Shown here: positions 33,804 through 40,885 of the stretch, piece by piece
How positions within the stretch are numbered: position 1 is the stretch's first letter
Layout of the letters: every line of letters begins with the position of its first letter
Assembly (NCBI GenBank): GCA_947452905.1
Contig: CANGEP010000006.1
Location: 87,121-151,120, forward strand
DNA length: 64,000 nt
Direction: 5' to 3'
Origin: Bacteroidota bacterium
Lineage (GTDB): Bacteria; Bacteroidota; Bacteroidia; Chitinophagales; Chitinophagaceae
Made by a program: the position numbers and the translations under genes
The notes under the pieces: generated by a model
Database searches by the model: none
What the model was told of the DNA's origin: nothing
Seen by the model: only the letters and a program-made list of their open reading frames with translations

Positions 33804-33841
33804 TTTATCAAATCATTGCTTCTACCAAAACTACGATTGCC

Positions 33842-34738
33842 ATGGCTTCTTCAGTGAACAGACGAAACTTACTAAAACAAGTTTTAACAGGCTCTGCCGC
33901 GCTTGCTGCAGGTGTTGTTATTCCTAAAAATGTAATGGCATCTTTGCCCGCTTCAAACAATGAAGGTGCATTAAAAGGGAATATTAACCATTCTGTTTGT
34001 AAGTGGTGTTATGGAGAAGTATCCTTAGAGGATTTGTGCAAGACGGTAAAAGAAATTGGTTTTAATGCCATCGACTTATTAAAACCTAATGAGTGGCCTA
34101 CTGTTAAAAAATATGGTATTGACTGCTCCATGTGTTATACCGCAGGAGAAACAAGTTTAACCAAAGGATGGAATGATCCTAAAAATCATGAATGGCTAAT
34201 TAAAGATTATTTAGAAGGCATTGAATTAGTGGCAGCAGCAGGGTATAAAAATTTAATTTGTTTTGCGGGTAATAGAAATGGGATGGATGATGAAACAGGT
34301 TTACAAAATTGTGTAAAAGGATTGCAACAAATTTTACCCTTAGCAGAAAAAAGGGGTGTGATTATTCAAATAGAATTATTTAATTCAAGAATTGATCACA
34401 AAGATTACATGGGCGATAAATCGGCATGGGGAATCGAGCTATGTAAACGATTAGGCTCTCCCAATTTTAAAATTTTATTTGATATCTATCACATGCAAAT
34501 TGACGAAGGAGATATCATTCGTTCTATTCAAAACAATCATCAATATTTTGGGCACTATCACACAGCGGGTGTGCCTGGCCGACATGAAATTGATGAACGT
34601 CAAGAGTTATATTATCCTGCTATCATGCGTGCTATTGCAGCTACTGGCTATAAAGGATATGTTGCACAAGAGTTTATTCCCAAAGATAAGTTGCCTTTAG
34701 TATCACTTCAAAAAGCAATTTCCATTTGCGATATTTAA
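33842..34738 (+). CDS. Secreted hydroxypyruvate-isomerase-like TIM barrel with Tat-type signal
   Basis: The 298-residue protein starts with a Tat-type signal (NRRNLLKQVL followed by a hydrophobic stretch and a likely cleavage near VMA-S). A hydroxypyruvate-isomerase-like barrel follows: HSVCKWCYGEVSLEDLC, IGFNAIDLLKPNEWP, IIQIELFNSRIDHKDY (metal Glu), ILFDIYHMQIDEGDI (Asp/His), GHYHTAGVPGRHE and KGYVAQEFIPK (final Glu). Family members isomerise small keto acids or keto sugars; an exported one should act on a periplasmic keto sugar from the dehydrogenase encoded next. It leads the forward operon with gaps of 31, 25 and 34 bases between genes. Confidence 0.88.
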   Translation: MASSVNRRNLLKQVLTGSAALAAGVVIPKNVMASLPASNNEGALKGNINHSVCKWCYGEVSLEDLCKTVKEIGFNAIDLLKPNEWPTVKKYGIDCSMCYTAGETSLTKGWNDPKNHEWLIKDYLEGIELVAAAGYKNLICFAGNRNGMDDETGLQNCVKGLQQILPLAEKRGVIIQIELFNSRIDHKDYMGDKSAWGIELCKRLGSPNFKILFDIYHMQIDEGDIIRSIQNNHQYFGHYHTAGVPGRHEIDERQELYYPAIMRAIAATGYKGYVAQEFIPKDKLPLVSLQKAISICDI

Positions 34739-34769
34739 ATTAAATATTAAACCACATAAATTTTAAACA

Positions 34770-36449
34770 ATGGCGGATCAACAGTATGATGCAATCGTAG
34801 TAGGCTCGGGAATTAGTGGCGGATGGGCTGCTAAAGAGCTAACACAAAAAGGATTAAAAGTATTAATGTTAGAGCGTGGTAGAAATATCGAGCACATTAA
34901 AGATTATGTAAATGCCAATAAAGAAGCATGGGACTTTCCTCATCGTGGAGGCAGAACACAAAAAATGATCGATGATTATCCAGTATTAAAAAGAGATTAT
35001 CCATTAAACGAAACCAATTTAGATTATTGGTGTGTAGATAAAGAAAGTCCATATGTTGAAACAAAACGTTTCGATTGGTTTAGAGGCTATCATGTGGGCG
35101 GTCGTTCTTTAATGTGGGGTAGACAATCCTATCGTTGGTCGGATCTAGATTTTGAAGCCAATGGAAAAGAAGGAGTTGGTGTTGATTGGCCTGTACGATA
35201 TAAAGAAATTGCTCCTTGGTATGATTATGTAGAAAAGTTTGCAGGTATCTCTGGTAATAAAGATGGTTTAGCTGTTTTACCTGATGGTCAATTTTTACCT
35301 CCTATGGATTTAACTTGTGTAGAGAAAGATGTAGCTGCAAGAATTAAAGAAGCATTTAAAGGAGAACGTCATTTAATTATTGGTCGTACAGCTAATATTA
35401 CAGTGCCTCATGAAGGCCGACCGGGTTGTCAATTTAGAAATAAATGTTGGTTGGGTTGTCCTTTTGGTGGGTACTTTAGTACACAATCATCTACTTTACC
35501 TGCAGCTATGGCAACAGGTAATTTAACCTTGAGACCTTGGAGTATTGTAACCAAAGTTTTATATGATAAAGATAAAAAACGTGCCACAGGGGTTGAGGTA
35601 TTAGATGCTGAAACCAATAAAACAATTGAATATAAAGCAAAAATTATTTTCTTAAATGCTTCTACCTTAAATAGCACTTGGGTTTTAATGAATTCTGCTA
35701 CAGATGTTTGGGAAGGTGGTTTAGGTAGCAGCTCAGACGCTTTAGGTAAAAACTTAATGGATCACCATTTAGGTATTGGTGCGGGTGGTTATGTGGAAGG
35801 CTATGAAGATCAATACACATTTGGACGTCGTGCGAATGGATTTTACATCCCTCGTTTTAGAAACGTAGGTAATGATAAGCGTGATTATTTACGCGGCTTT
35901 GGTTACCAAGGTTCGGGTAGCAGACAAGGTTGGAGACATGATGTTGCCGAGTTTAGCATTGGTGGTGAATTTAAAGACGCTATGACAGAACCAGGTATCT
36001 GGACTGTTGGTATGGGAGGCTTTGGTGAAATGTTACCAGATCCAACCAATAAAGTAACCCTTGATAAAAATGTAAAAGACAAGTGGGGATTAAACGTATT
36101 AAATATCGATTGTGAATTAAAAGACAACGAGAAAAAAATGCGTAAAGATATCATGGCAGATGCACAAGAGATTTTGGAAAAAGCCGGTGTTAAGGGTGTT
36201 CAAGCACGTGATGGAGATGGTACACCAGGACGAGGCATCCATGAAATGGGTACTGCGAGAATGGGTAGAGATCCAAAAACATCTGTATTAAATGGCAATA
36301 ACCAAGTATGGGATGCCCCTAATGTATTTGTTACTGATGGTGCGTTTATGGCAAGTGCTTCTTGTGTAAACCCTTCATTAACTTATATGGCATTCACTGC
36401 TCGTGCTGCTGAATTTGCTGTAAATGAACTTAAAAAAGGAAACTTATAA
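34770..36449 (+). CDS. GMC-family flavin dehydrogenase, catalytic subunit (glucoside 3-dehydrogenase-like)
   Basis: The 559-residue flavoprotein has the FAD-binding DAIVVGSGISGGWAAKEL (residues 7-24) and VLMLERGR. The GMC active-site end is HEMGTARMG (His491) and CVNPSLTYMAF (Asn534). A cysteine cluster PGC-x5-C-x3-CP (Cys220, Cys226, Cys230) resembles the [3Fe-4S]-binding region of membrane FAD-dependent glucose and fructose dehydrogenases. It has no signal peptide. The next gene encodes a Tat-exported small subunit of the gluconate-2-dehydrogenase subunit-3 type, so the pair is probably exported together. With DUF1080 and cytochrome c partners, oxidation of C3 of glucosides is the likely reaction (inference). 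Confidence 0.9.
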   Translation: MADQQYDAIVVGSGISGGWAAKELTQKGLKVLMLERGRNIEHIKDYVNANKEAWDFPHRGGRTQKMIDDYPVLKRDYPLNETNLDYWCVDKESPYVETKRFDWFRGYHVGGRSLMWGRQSYRWSDLDFEANGKEGVGVDWPVRYKEIAPWYDYVEKFAGISGNKDGLAVLPDGQFLPPMDLTCVEKDVAARIKEAFKGERHLIIGRTANITVPHEGRPGCQFRNKCWLGCPFGGYFSTQSSTLPAAMATGNLTLRPWSIVTKVLYDKDKKRATGVEVLDAETNKTIEYKAKIIFLNASTLNSTWVLMNSATDVWEGGLGSSSDALGKNLMDHHLGIGAGGYVEGYEDQYTFGRRANGFYIPRFRNVGNDKRDYLRGFGYQGSGSRQGWRHDVAEFSIGGEFKDAMTEPGIWTVGMGGFGEMLPDPTNKVTLDKNVKDKWGLNVLNIDCELKDNEKKMRKDIMADAQEILEKAGVKGVQARDGDGTPGRGIHEMGTARMGRDPKTSVLNGNNQVWDAPNVFVTDGAFMASASCVNPSLTYMAFTARAAEFAVNELKKGNL

Positions 36450-36474
36450 TTTAAACGAATTAAAATATACTATT

Positions 36475-37041
36475 ATGATGAATAGAAGAGAAGCCTTATC
36501 AAGAGTTGCCATCATTATGGGTGGAACTGTTTTAGGCGCTGAAGCTTTTTTATCTGGTTGTAAAACTGCCAGTACAGGTCTTAGTTTTTCAAAAGACGAT
36601 ATTGCTTTTTTAAATGAAGTAGCAGAAACTATTTTACCAGCTACACAAACACCTGGTGCTAAGGAAGCCAAAGTAGGTGAGTTTATGCAAGTAATGGTGA
36701 CCGACTGTTACGAAGCAAAAGACCAAACCATTTTCATGGAAGGCATTAAAAAATTAGACGAAGCTTCTAAAAAATTAAACAACAAGTCTTTTATGGAATC
36801 TGATGCTACTGGTCGCCATAATTTATTAGTGGCTTTAGACAAGGAAGCAAAAGAATATCAAAAAACGACTAAGCCAGAAAGTCCTAAACATTATTTTACA
36901 CTAATGAAAGAATTAACCTTAACTGGATTCTTTACTTCTGAGGTAGGCGCTACCAAAGCTTTACGTTATGTAGCGGTACCTGGTAAATTTGTAGGCTCTT
37001 ATCCTTATAAGAAAGGTGATAAAGCTTGGGCTACTTCTTAA
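36475..37041 (+). CDS. Gluconate 2-dehydrogenase subunit 3-like protein with Tat/lipoprotein signal
   Basis: The 188-residue protein begins MMNRREALSRVAIIMGG, a twin-arginine signal that ends in an LSGC lipobox. The mature part has FLNEVAETILPATQTPGAKEAK (family pattern AETIIPADxxxPGA) and later FTLMKELTLTGFFTSEVGATKA. Subunit 3 carries the Tat signal for the flavin subunit in related dehydrogenases. I chose ATG 36475; an upstream in-frame ATG at 36424 lies inside the GMC gene and would bury the signal. As a lipoprotein it could anchor the complex at the membrane next to the lipoprotein cytochrome c. Confidence 0.9.
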   Translation: MMNRREALSRVAIIMGGTVLGAEAFLSGCKTASTGLSFSKDDIAFLNEVAETILPATQTPGAKEAKVGEFMQVMVTDCYEAKDQTIFMEGIKKLDEASKKLNNKSFMESDATGRHNLLVALDKEAKEYQKTTKPESPKHYFTLMKELTLTGFFTSEVGATKALRYVAVPGKFVGSYPYKKGDKAWATS

Positions 37042-37075
37042 TGATTAAAACAATTGCTTACTTTAAATAATAAAA

Positions 37076-37930
37076 ATGAATAATTCAAGAAGAGACTTTC
37101 TTCGAAACACCGCACTCACTGGCTTAGCTTTAAGCATGCCTTTTAAAAATGATTTATGGGCAATGGCCGGTGGATCAAAACCATTTGGTATTCAATTATG
37201 GTCTGTAAAAGAAGCTTTATATAAAGATACAGTTGGTGTTTTAACTCATTTATCAAAATGTGGATTCAAAAAAATAGAAAGTTTTGAAGGTGATAAAGGT
37301 ATTTTTTGGGGAATGAAAAATACAGAATTCAAAAAAACTTTAGACGGCTTAGGCATGAATATTGTTTCCAGCCACTGTGAGATTTCCAAAGACTTTGAAC
37401 GTAAAGCGGCACAAGCAGCGGAGATTGGCATGAAGTATTTAATATGTCCACACAAGGGTGCTCAAAAATCATTGGATAATTTTAAGAAGTTTGCCGATGA
37501 GTTTAATGCTTGTGGTGAAATAGCCAAAAAGAACGGCATTCGTTTTGCTTATCATAATCATGATTATTCATTTGTACCTATGGACGGAGTAGTACCTCAG
37601 GATTTAATGATGAACAGTACTAATCCTGCTACAGTAGATTTTGAAATGGATATGTATTGGACAGTAGCCGCTGGCGTAGATCCAATAGCATACATGGACA
37701 AGCACCCTAATCGTTTTAAATTAGTACATGTTAAAGATTTAACTAAAACTGCTAGTGGTATTGAATCATGTGTAATTGGCAAAGGAACTATTGATTATAA
37801 ATCTTTATTACCTCAGGTTGCTAAACGTGGTGTGCAACACATGATTGTTGAGCAAGAAGCATATACGGGCACTAATGAATTAGATGCTGCAAAAGCTGAT
37901 GCCGCTTATATGAAAACTTTACAATGGTAA
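37076..37930 (+). CDS. Secreted sugar phosphate isomerase/epimerase-like TIM barrel with Tat-type signal
   Basis: The 284-residue protein has a Tat-type signal (NNSRRDFLRNTALTGLALS) and then the barrel start FGIQLWSVKEALYKD. It continues with IESFEGDKG, IVSSHCEI, FAYHNHDYSF (metal ligands), TVDFEMDMYWTVAAGVDP (Asp/Glu), KLVHVKDLT and QHMIVEQEAYTG (final Glu). Proteins of this type occur in 3-keto-glycoside and inositol-like pathways as lyases, hydratases or isomerases. It ends the forward operon just before a strong bidirectional terminator. Confidence 0.88.
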   Translation: MNNSRRDFLRNTALTGLALSMPFKNDLWAMAGGSKPFGIQLWSVKEALYKDTVGVLTHLSKCGFKKIESFEGDKGIFWGMKNTEFKKTLDGLGMNIVSSHCEISKDFERKAAQAAEIGMKYLICPHKGAQKSLDNFKKFADEFNACGEIAKKNGIRFAYHNHDYSFVPMDGVVPQDLMMNSTNPATVDFEMDMYWTVAAGVDPIAYMDKHPNRFKLVHVKDLTKTASGIESCVIGKGTIDYKSLLPQVAKRGVQHMIVEQEAYTGTNELDAAKADAAYMKTLQW

Positions 37931-37958
37931 TTCGTAAAAACGAATTATTAGTTTCCAT

Positions 37959-37993
37959 AAAAAATCCCGAGTGCTTTTGCCTCGGGATTTTTT
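37959..37993. terminator. Bidirectional terminator after the forward sugar operon
   Basis: AAAAAATCCCGAG (37959-37971) pairs perfectly with CTCGGGATTTTTT (37981-37993) around a 9-base loop, giving T-runs on both strands. It separates the sugar operon from the convergent PLP enzyme gene. A small TTCGT-AAAA-ACGAA hairpin precedes it at 37931-37944. Confidence 0.92.
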
Positions 37994-38005
37994 GTAGCTA
38001 GAATT

Positions 38006-39181
38006 TTAGTTTGCTACTTGTATGAGGTCTGTATTTTTTATAATATCAGTTAAAGCAGTATGCAAAGCTTCTAAATCTTCCATACTATTAAAGGCATTGA
38101 TGGAGTATCTCATATACACATCGTCTGCCTGACGCATTATAGGAATTTCGATATTATATTCTTTAAACAATTTACGTTGTAAAACTTCGGGTTCTTTAGT
38201 GTGAATAGGAATACTTATCATTTGTCCAATCCATTCACTGGTTAGTGGGCTAATAGGGCTCGTTCCTAATAATTTATAAAACAAATCTGCGTTGGCTAAA
38301 ACCATCTCATGACATTTTTTAGACACTTCTTTCCAATTATTATCTTGCATAAATAGGATACTCATGTTAACTGCTAAAAATGCCGAAAAATCGCGTGTGC
38401 CATTCATTTGGTTATAATCTAAGAAGCTTGAGTGCGAAGGTTTTAAAGCTTTATAGCCCCAACTTACAATAAGGGGGTCGCATAAATGTTGTACCGATTT
38501 GTGTGCATATAAAAAACTGGATCCCTTTGGGGCCATCATCCATTTATGACAAGCACCAATATAAAAATCTGCCTGCAATTCATTTATTTTTAAATCAATG
38601 TGAGCAGGGGCATGAGCGCCGTCTACAATAGTGATTAGTCCCTTTGACTTAGCTATTTCGCAAATTTCTTTTACTGGAAATATTAAGGCAGTAGCACTTG
38701 TGATATGACTAATAAAAATGGCTTTTGTTTTAGGCGTTAATCCCTTAAAAAAATCCTCAATGAACTTTTCTTTGGTAGTGACAGGTAAATTTATTTTTTG
38801 CTTTTTATATACAGCTTTTTTTTGTTCGCAATAGTAATCCCAGGTTCTATCACAAGCACCATATTCAATATCGGTGGCTAAAATTTCGTCTCCTTCTTCT
38901 AAAGGGAAACTTTTAGCAATTAGGTTTACAGCATAACTTGGATTAGTTACAAACACTAAATCATCCTTGTCATCTACCGATAAAAATTTTGCTAAGGCTG
39001 CTCTAGCGGTGGATAAATTCTCCACCCCATCAAATGCAATAAACTGCACTGGCTCGGCTTCTAAAACTTTTTGCCATTGTTGATAGTACTCAAAAATGGG
39101 TTTTGGTGTAGCACCAAAAGAGCCGAAGTTTAAAAAATGAATATCTTTTCTGAGTAAAAACTGTTCTTTTAAAGGAGTCAT
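38006..39181 (-). CDS. Class V aminotransferase-fold PLP enzyme (isopenicillin-N-epimerase-like)
   Basis: The 391-residue cytoplasmic protein has the fold-type I pattern of class V enzymes: HFLNFGSFGATPKPIFEYYQ at the N-terminus, FVTNPSYAVNLIAKSF, the cofactor-binding Asp in LITIVDGAHAPAHIDL, and the PLP Lys region GACHKWMMAPKGSSFLYAH. These enzymes include cysteine desulfurase-like, epimerase-like and amino-acid lyase-like members; I cannot assign the substrate. It is convergent with the sugar operon and separated from the Gfo/Idh gene at 39279 by a terminator, so it is probably an independent unit. Confidence 0.88.
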   Translation of the reverse strand: MTPLKEQFLLRKDIHFLNFGSFGATPKPIFEYYQQWQKVLEAEPVQFIAFDGVENLSTARAALAKFLSVDDKDDLVFVTNPSYAVNLIAKSFPLEEGDEILATDIEYGACDRTWDYYCEQKKAVYKKQKINLPVTTKEKFIEDFFKGLTPKTKAIFISHITSATALIFPVKEICEIAKSKGLITIVDGAHAPAHIDLKINELQADFYIGACHKWMMAPKGSSFLYAHKSVQHLCDPLIVSWGYKALKPSHSSFLDYNQMNGTRDFSAFLAVNMSILFMQDNNWKEVSKKCHEMVLANADLFYKLLGTSPISPLTSEWIGQMISIPIHTKEPEVLQRKLFKEYNIEIPIMRQADDVYMRYSINAFNSMEDLEALHTALTDIIKNTDLIQVAN

Positions 39182-39223
39182 AGTGTGAAATTATTTGAAT
39201 AGAATTACTAAGATAAACAAAAA

Positions 39224-39253
39224 AAATCCTTCCCGAATTAACGAGAAGGATTT
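39224..39253 (-). terminator. Terminator of the Tat-type Gfo/Idh gene
   Basis: AAATCCTTC (39224-39232) pairs with GAAGGATTT (39245-39253); on the reverse strand the hairpin is followed by a T-rich run (complement of 39216-39226). The loop CCGAATTAACGA resembles that of the rpmH terminator. Confidence 0.8.
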
Positions 39254-39278
39254 AAAGCAAGCAATCGTAATTTGATTA

Positions 39279-40733
39279 TTAAACACCCAAACTCCAACCT
39301 TCGCGGTAAGTTCTTTTTACAAACTGATTCGCCGGTTCGAAATTGGTAATCTTCATATTTGGACCATCCCATGTTAATTGGATATTGCGACCTGGGTAGG
39401 TAGTTAATCCTTTTTTATCTGTGCCTTTATAGTCATAGCTTCTGATCGCTAAATTACCCATTAATACAGATTCTGTTAAAGGACCTGCAATATCAAAATG
39501 AGAACTTAACATTTTATGTTCTTTGCTACCAGGGCCTGCTATACAAGCTTCTACCCAAGCTGCATAGTGACCTTCTGCGCCACCTTTAACTCTTTCAATA
39601 GTTTCAGGAACTTTTGTAGTAGCAGTTAAATTAGTAGGCAATAATTGAGGATTTACACCATAAGTGCCCGCCATCATTTTCCCTTTTGTACCTTCAAAAA
39701 TTACACCATTACCACCATCACCCATCATTTCGTTGGGTCCTAATTCGGCTGGACGTTCTGGTTGAATTCCTCCATCCATCCAATGTAACTTAATATCTGG
39801 CTTACCATTTTGTCCTTTGAACGTTAAAATGATATGAGAAGAGGCAGGAGGGCTATCTGGTGAATACACTCTTTGCCATGGAGCAGTATAACGAGTGGCA
39901 ACACTACATTCAGCTGCTACTGGATATCCTAATCCTAATACCGCAAAGGCAGGTGCCATAATATGACAAGCCATATCCCCTAAAGCACCGGTACCGTAAT
40001 CCCACCAACCTCTCCAGTTAAAAGGTAATAAGTCGGTGAAATAATCTTTCTTAGGAGCAGTACCTAACCACAAATCAAAATCTAATTCTTTAGGAATTTC
40101 ATTTGCTGTAGCAGGGCGAATAACGCCTTGAGGCCAAACGGGTCGATCGGTATAACAATAGATAGTATGTACATCTCCAATTAAACCTGCATTGTACCAA
40201 TCTTGTAACATACGAACACCATCACCTGAAGAACCTTGATTACCCATTTGTGTTACAACATTATTATCATGCGCTGCTTTGGTCATCATTCTTGCCTCAT
40301 AAATATCATGCGCCATTGGTTTTTGAACATACACATGTTTTTTTAATTGCATGGCTGCCATAGCTTGCACACCGTGCATATGATCCGGTGTAGATACAGA
40401 ACAAGCATCAATAAACTTGTGCTCTTTTTCTAACATCTCACGGTAGTCTTTATAATATTTTGCTTTAGGATAACGCTGACGACTTTTTACAGATTGACGA
40501 TCGTCCACATCACATAAAAAAGCAATATCTGCTTTCCCACTTTGGTAGAATGACCATAAGTCGCCTTCGCCCTTTCCGCCGGCACCAATACCAGCTACTT
40601 GTAATTTATCACTTGGGGCGGTAAAGCCTTTACCTCCTAATACGTGTCTTGGCAGGATGTAAAATCCGCCCACTGCAAGAGAAGCATTTTTAATAAAATC
40701 TCTTCTTGAGTTATTTGATTTTCTTTTGGACAT
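39279..40733 (-). CDS. Secreted Gfo/Idh/MocA oxidoreductase with Tat-type signal
   Basis: The 484-residue protein begins with a Tat-type signal (NNSRRDFIKNASLAVGGFYI). Next come a Rossmann domain (KLQVAGIGAGGKGEGDLW), SVSTPDHMHGVQAMAAMQLK, the EKP-equivalent VYVQKPMAHDIYEAR and a large C-terminal dimerisation domain with FNWRGWWDYGTGALGDMACH. Many such exported proteins in Bacteroidota keep a tightly bound NAD(P) and act on glycans or keto sugars in the periplasm. It lies 1.3 kb from the GMC operon and is probably part of the same pathway. It is divergent from an aldehyde dehydrogenase gene across 152 bases. Confidence 0.9.
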   Translation of the reverse strand: MSKRKSNNSRRDFIKNASLAVGGFYILPRHVLGGKGFTAPSDKLQVAGIGAGGKGEGDLWSFYQSGKADIAFLCDVDDRQSVKSRQRYPKAKYYKDYREMLEKEHKFIDACSVSTPDHMHGVQAMAAMQLKKHVYVQKPMAHDIYEARMMTKAAHDNNVVTQMGNQGSSGDGVRMLQDWYNAGLIGDVHTIYCYTDRPVWPQGVIRPATANEIPKELDFDLWLGTAPKKDYFTDLLPFNWRGWWDYGTGALGDMACHIMAPAFAVLGLGYPVAAECSVATRYTAPWQRVYSPDSPPASSHIILTFKGQNGKPDIKLHWMDGGIQPERPAELGPNEMMGDGGNGVIFEGTKGKMMAGTYGVNPQLLPTNLTATTKVPETIERVKGGAEGHYAAWVEACIAGPGSKEHKMLSSHFDIAGPLTESVLMGNLAIRSYDYKGTDKKGLTTYPGRNIQLTWDGPNMKITNFEPANQFVKRTYREGWSLGV

Positions 40734-40753
40734 AGCAATCTTTAATTATGTGT

Positions 40754-40771
40754 TTGTTAATCTTGTTAATC
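40754..40771. promoter_or_regulatory. Tandem 9-bp direct repeat TTGTTAATC upstream of the Gfo/Idh gene
   Basis: TTGTTAATC occurs twice in direct succession (40754-40762 and 40763-40771), 21-38 bases upstream of the reverse-strand start at 40733, and GTTAA recurs at 40776. It is a possible regulator site. The rest of the 40734-40885 gap shows no further clear element and no TAnnTTTG box. Confidence 0.35.
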
Positions 40772-40885
40772 GTTCCGTTAAATTATTAAAAATATTGGAA
40801 ATAAGAGAAATAATTTGACAAGTGAACAATTGCGAGGCCCTTTCGTTATTATAGCTTAAATTGCTAAAGCCTAAAGTCAAATTGA

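Noticed and set aside
36424..36474. Longer start for the subunit-3 protein
   Set aside because: It would bury the twin-arginine signal behind 17 residues that overlap the GMC gene.
37931..37944. Hairpin TTCGT-AAAA-ACGAA as an independent terminator
   Set aside because: The stem is only 5 bp and a much stronger terminator follows at 37959-37993.
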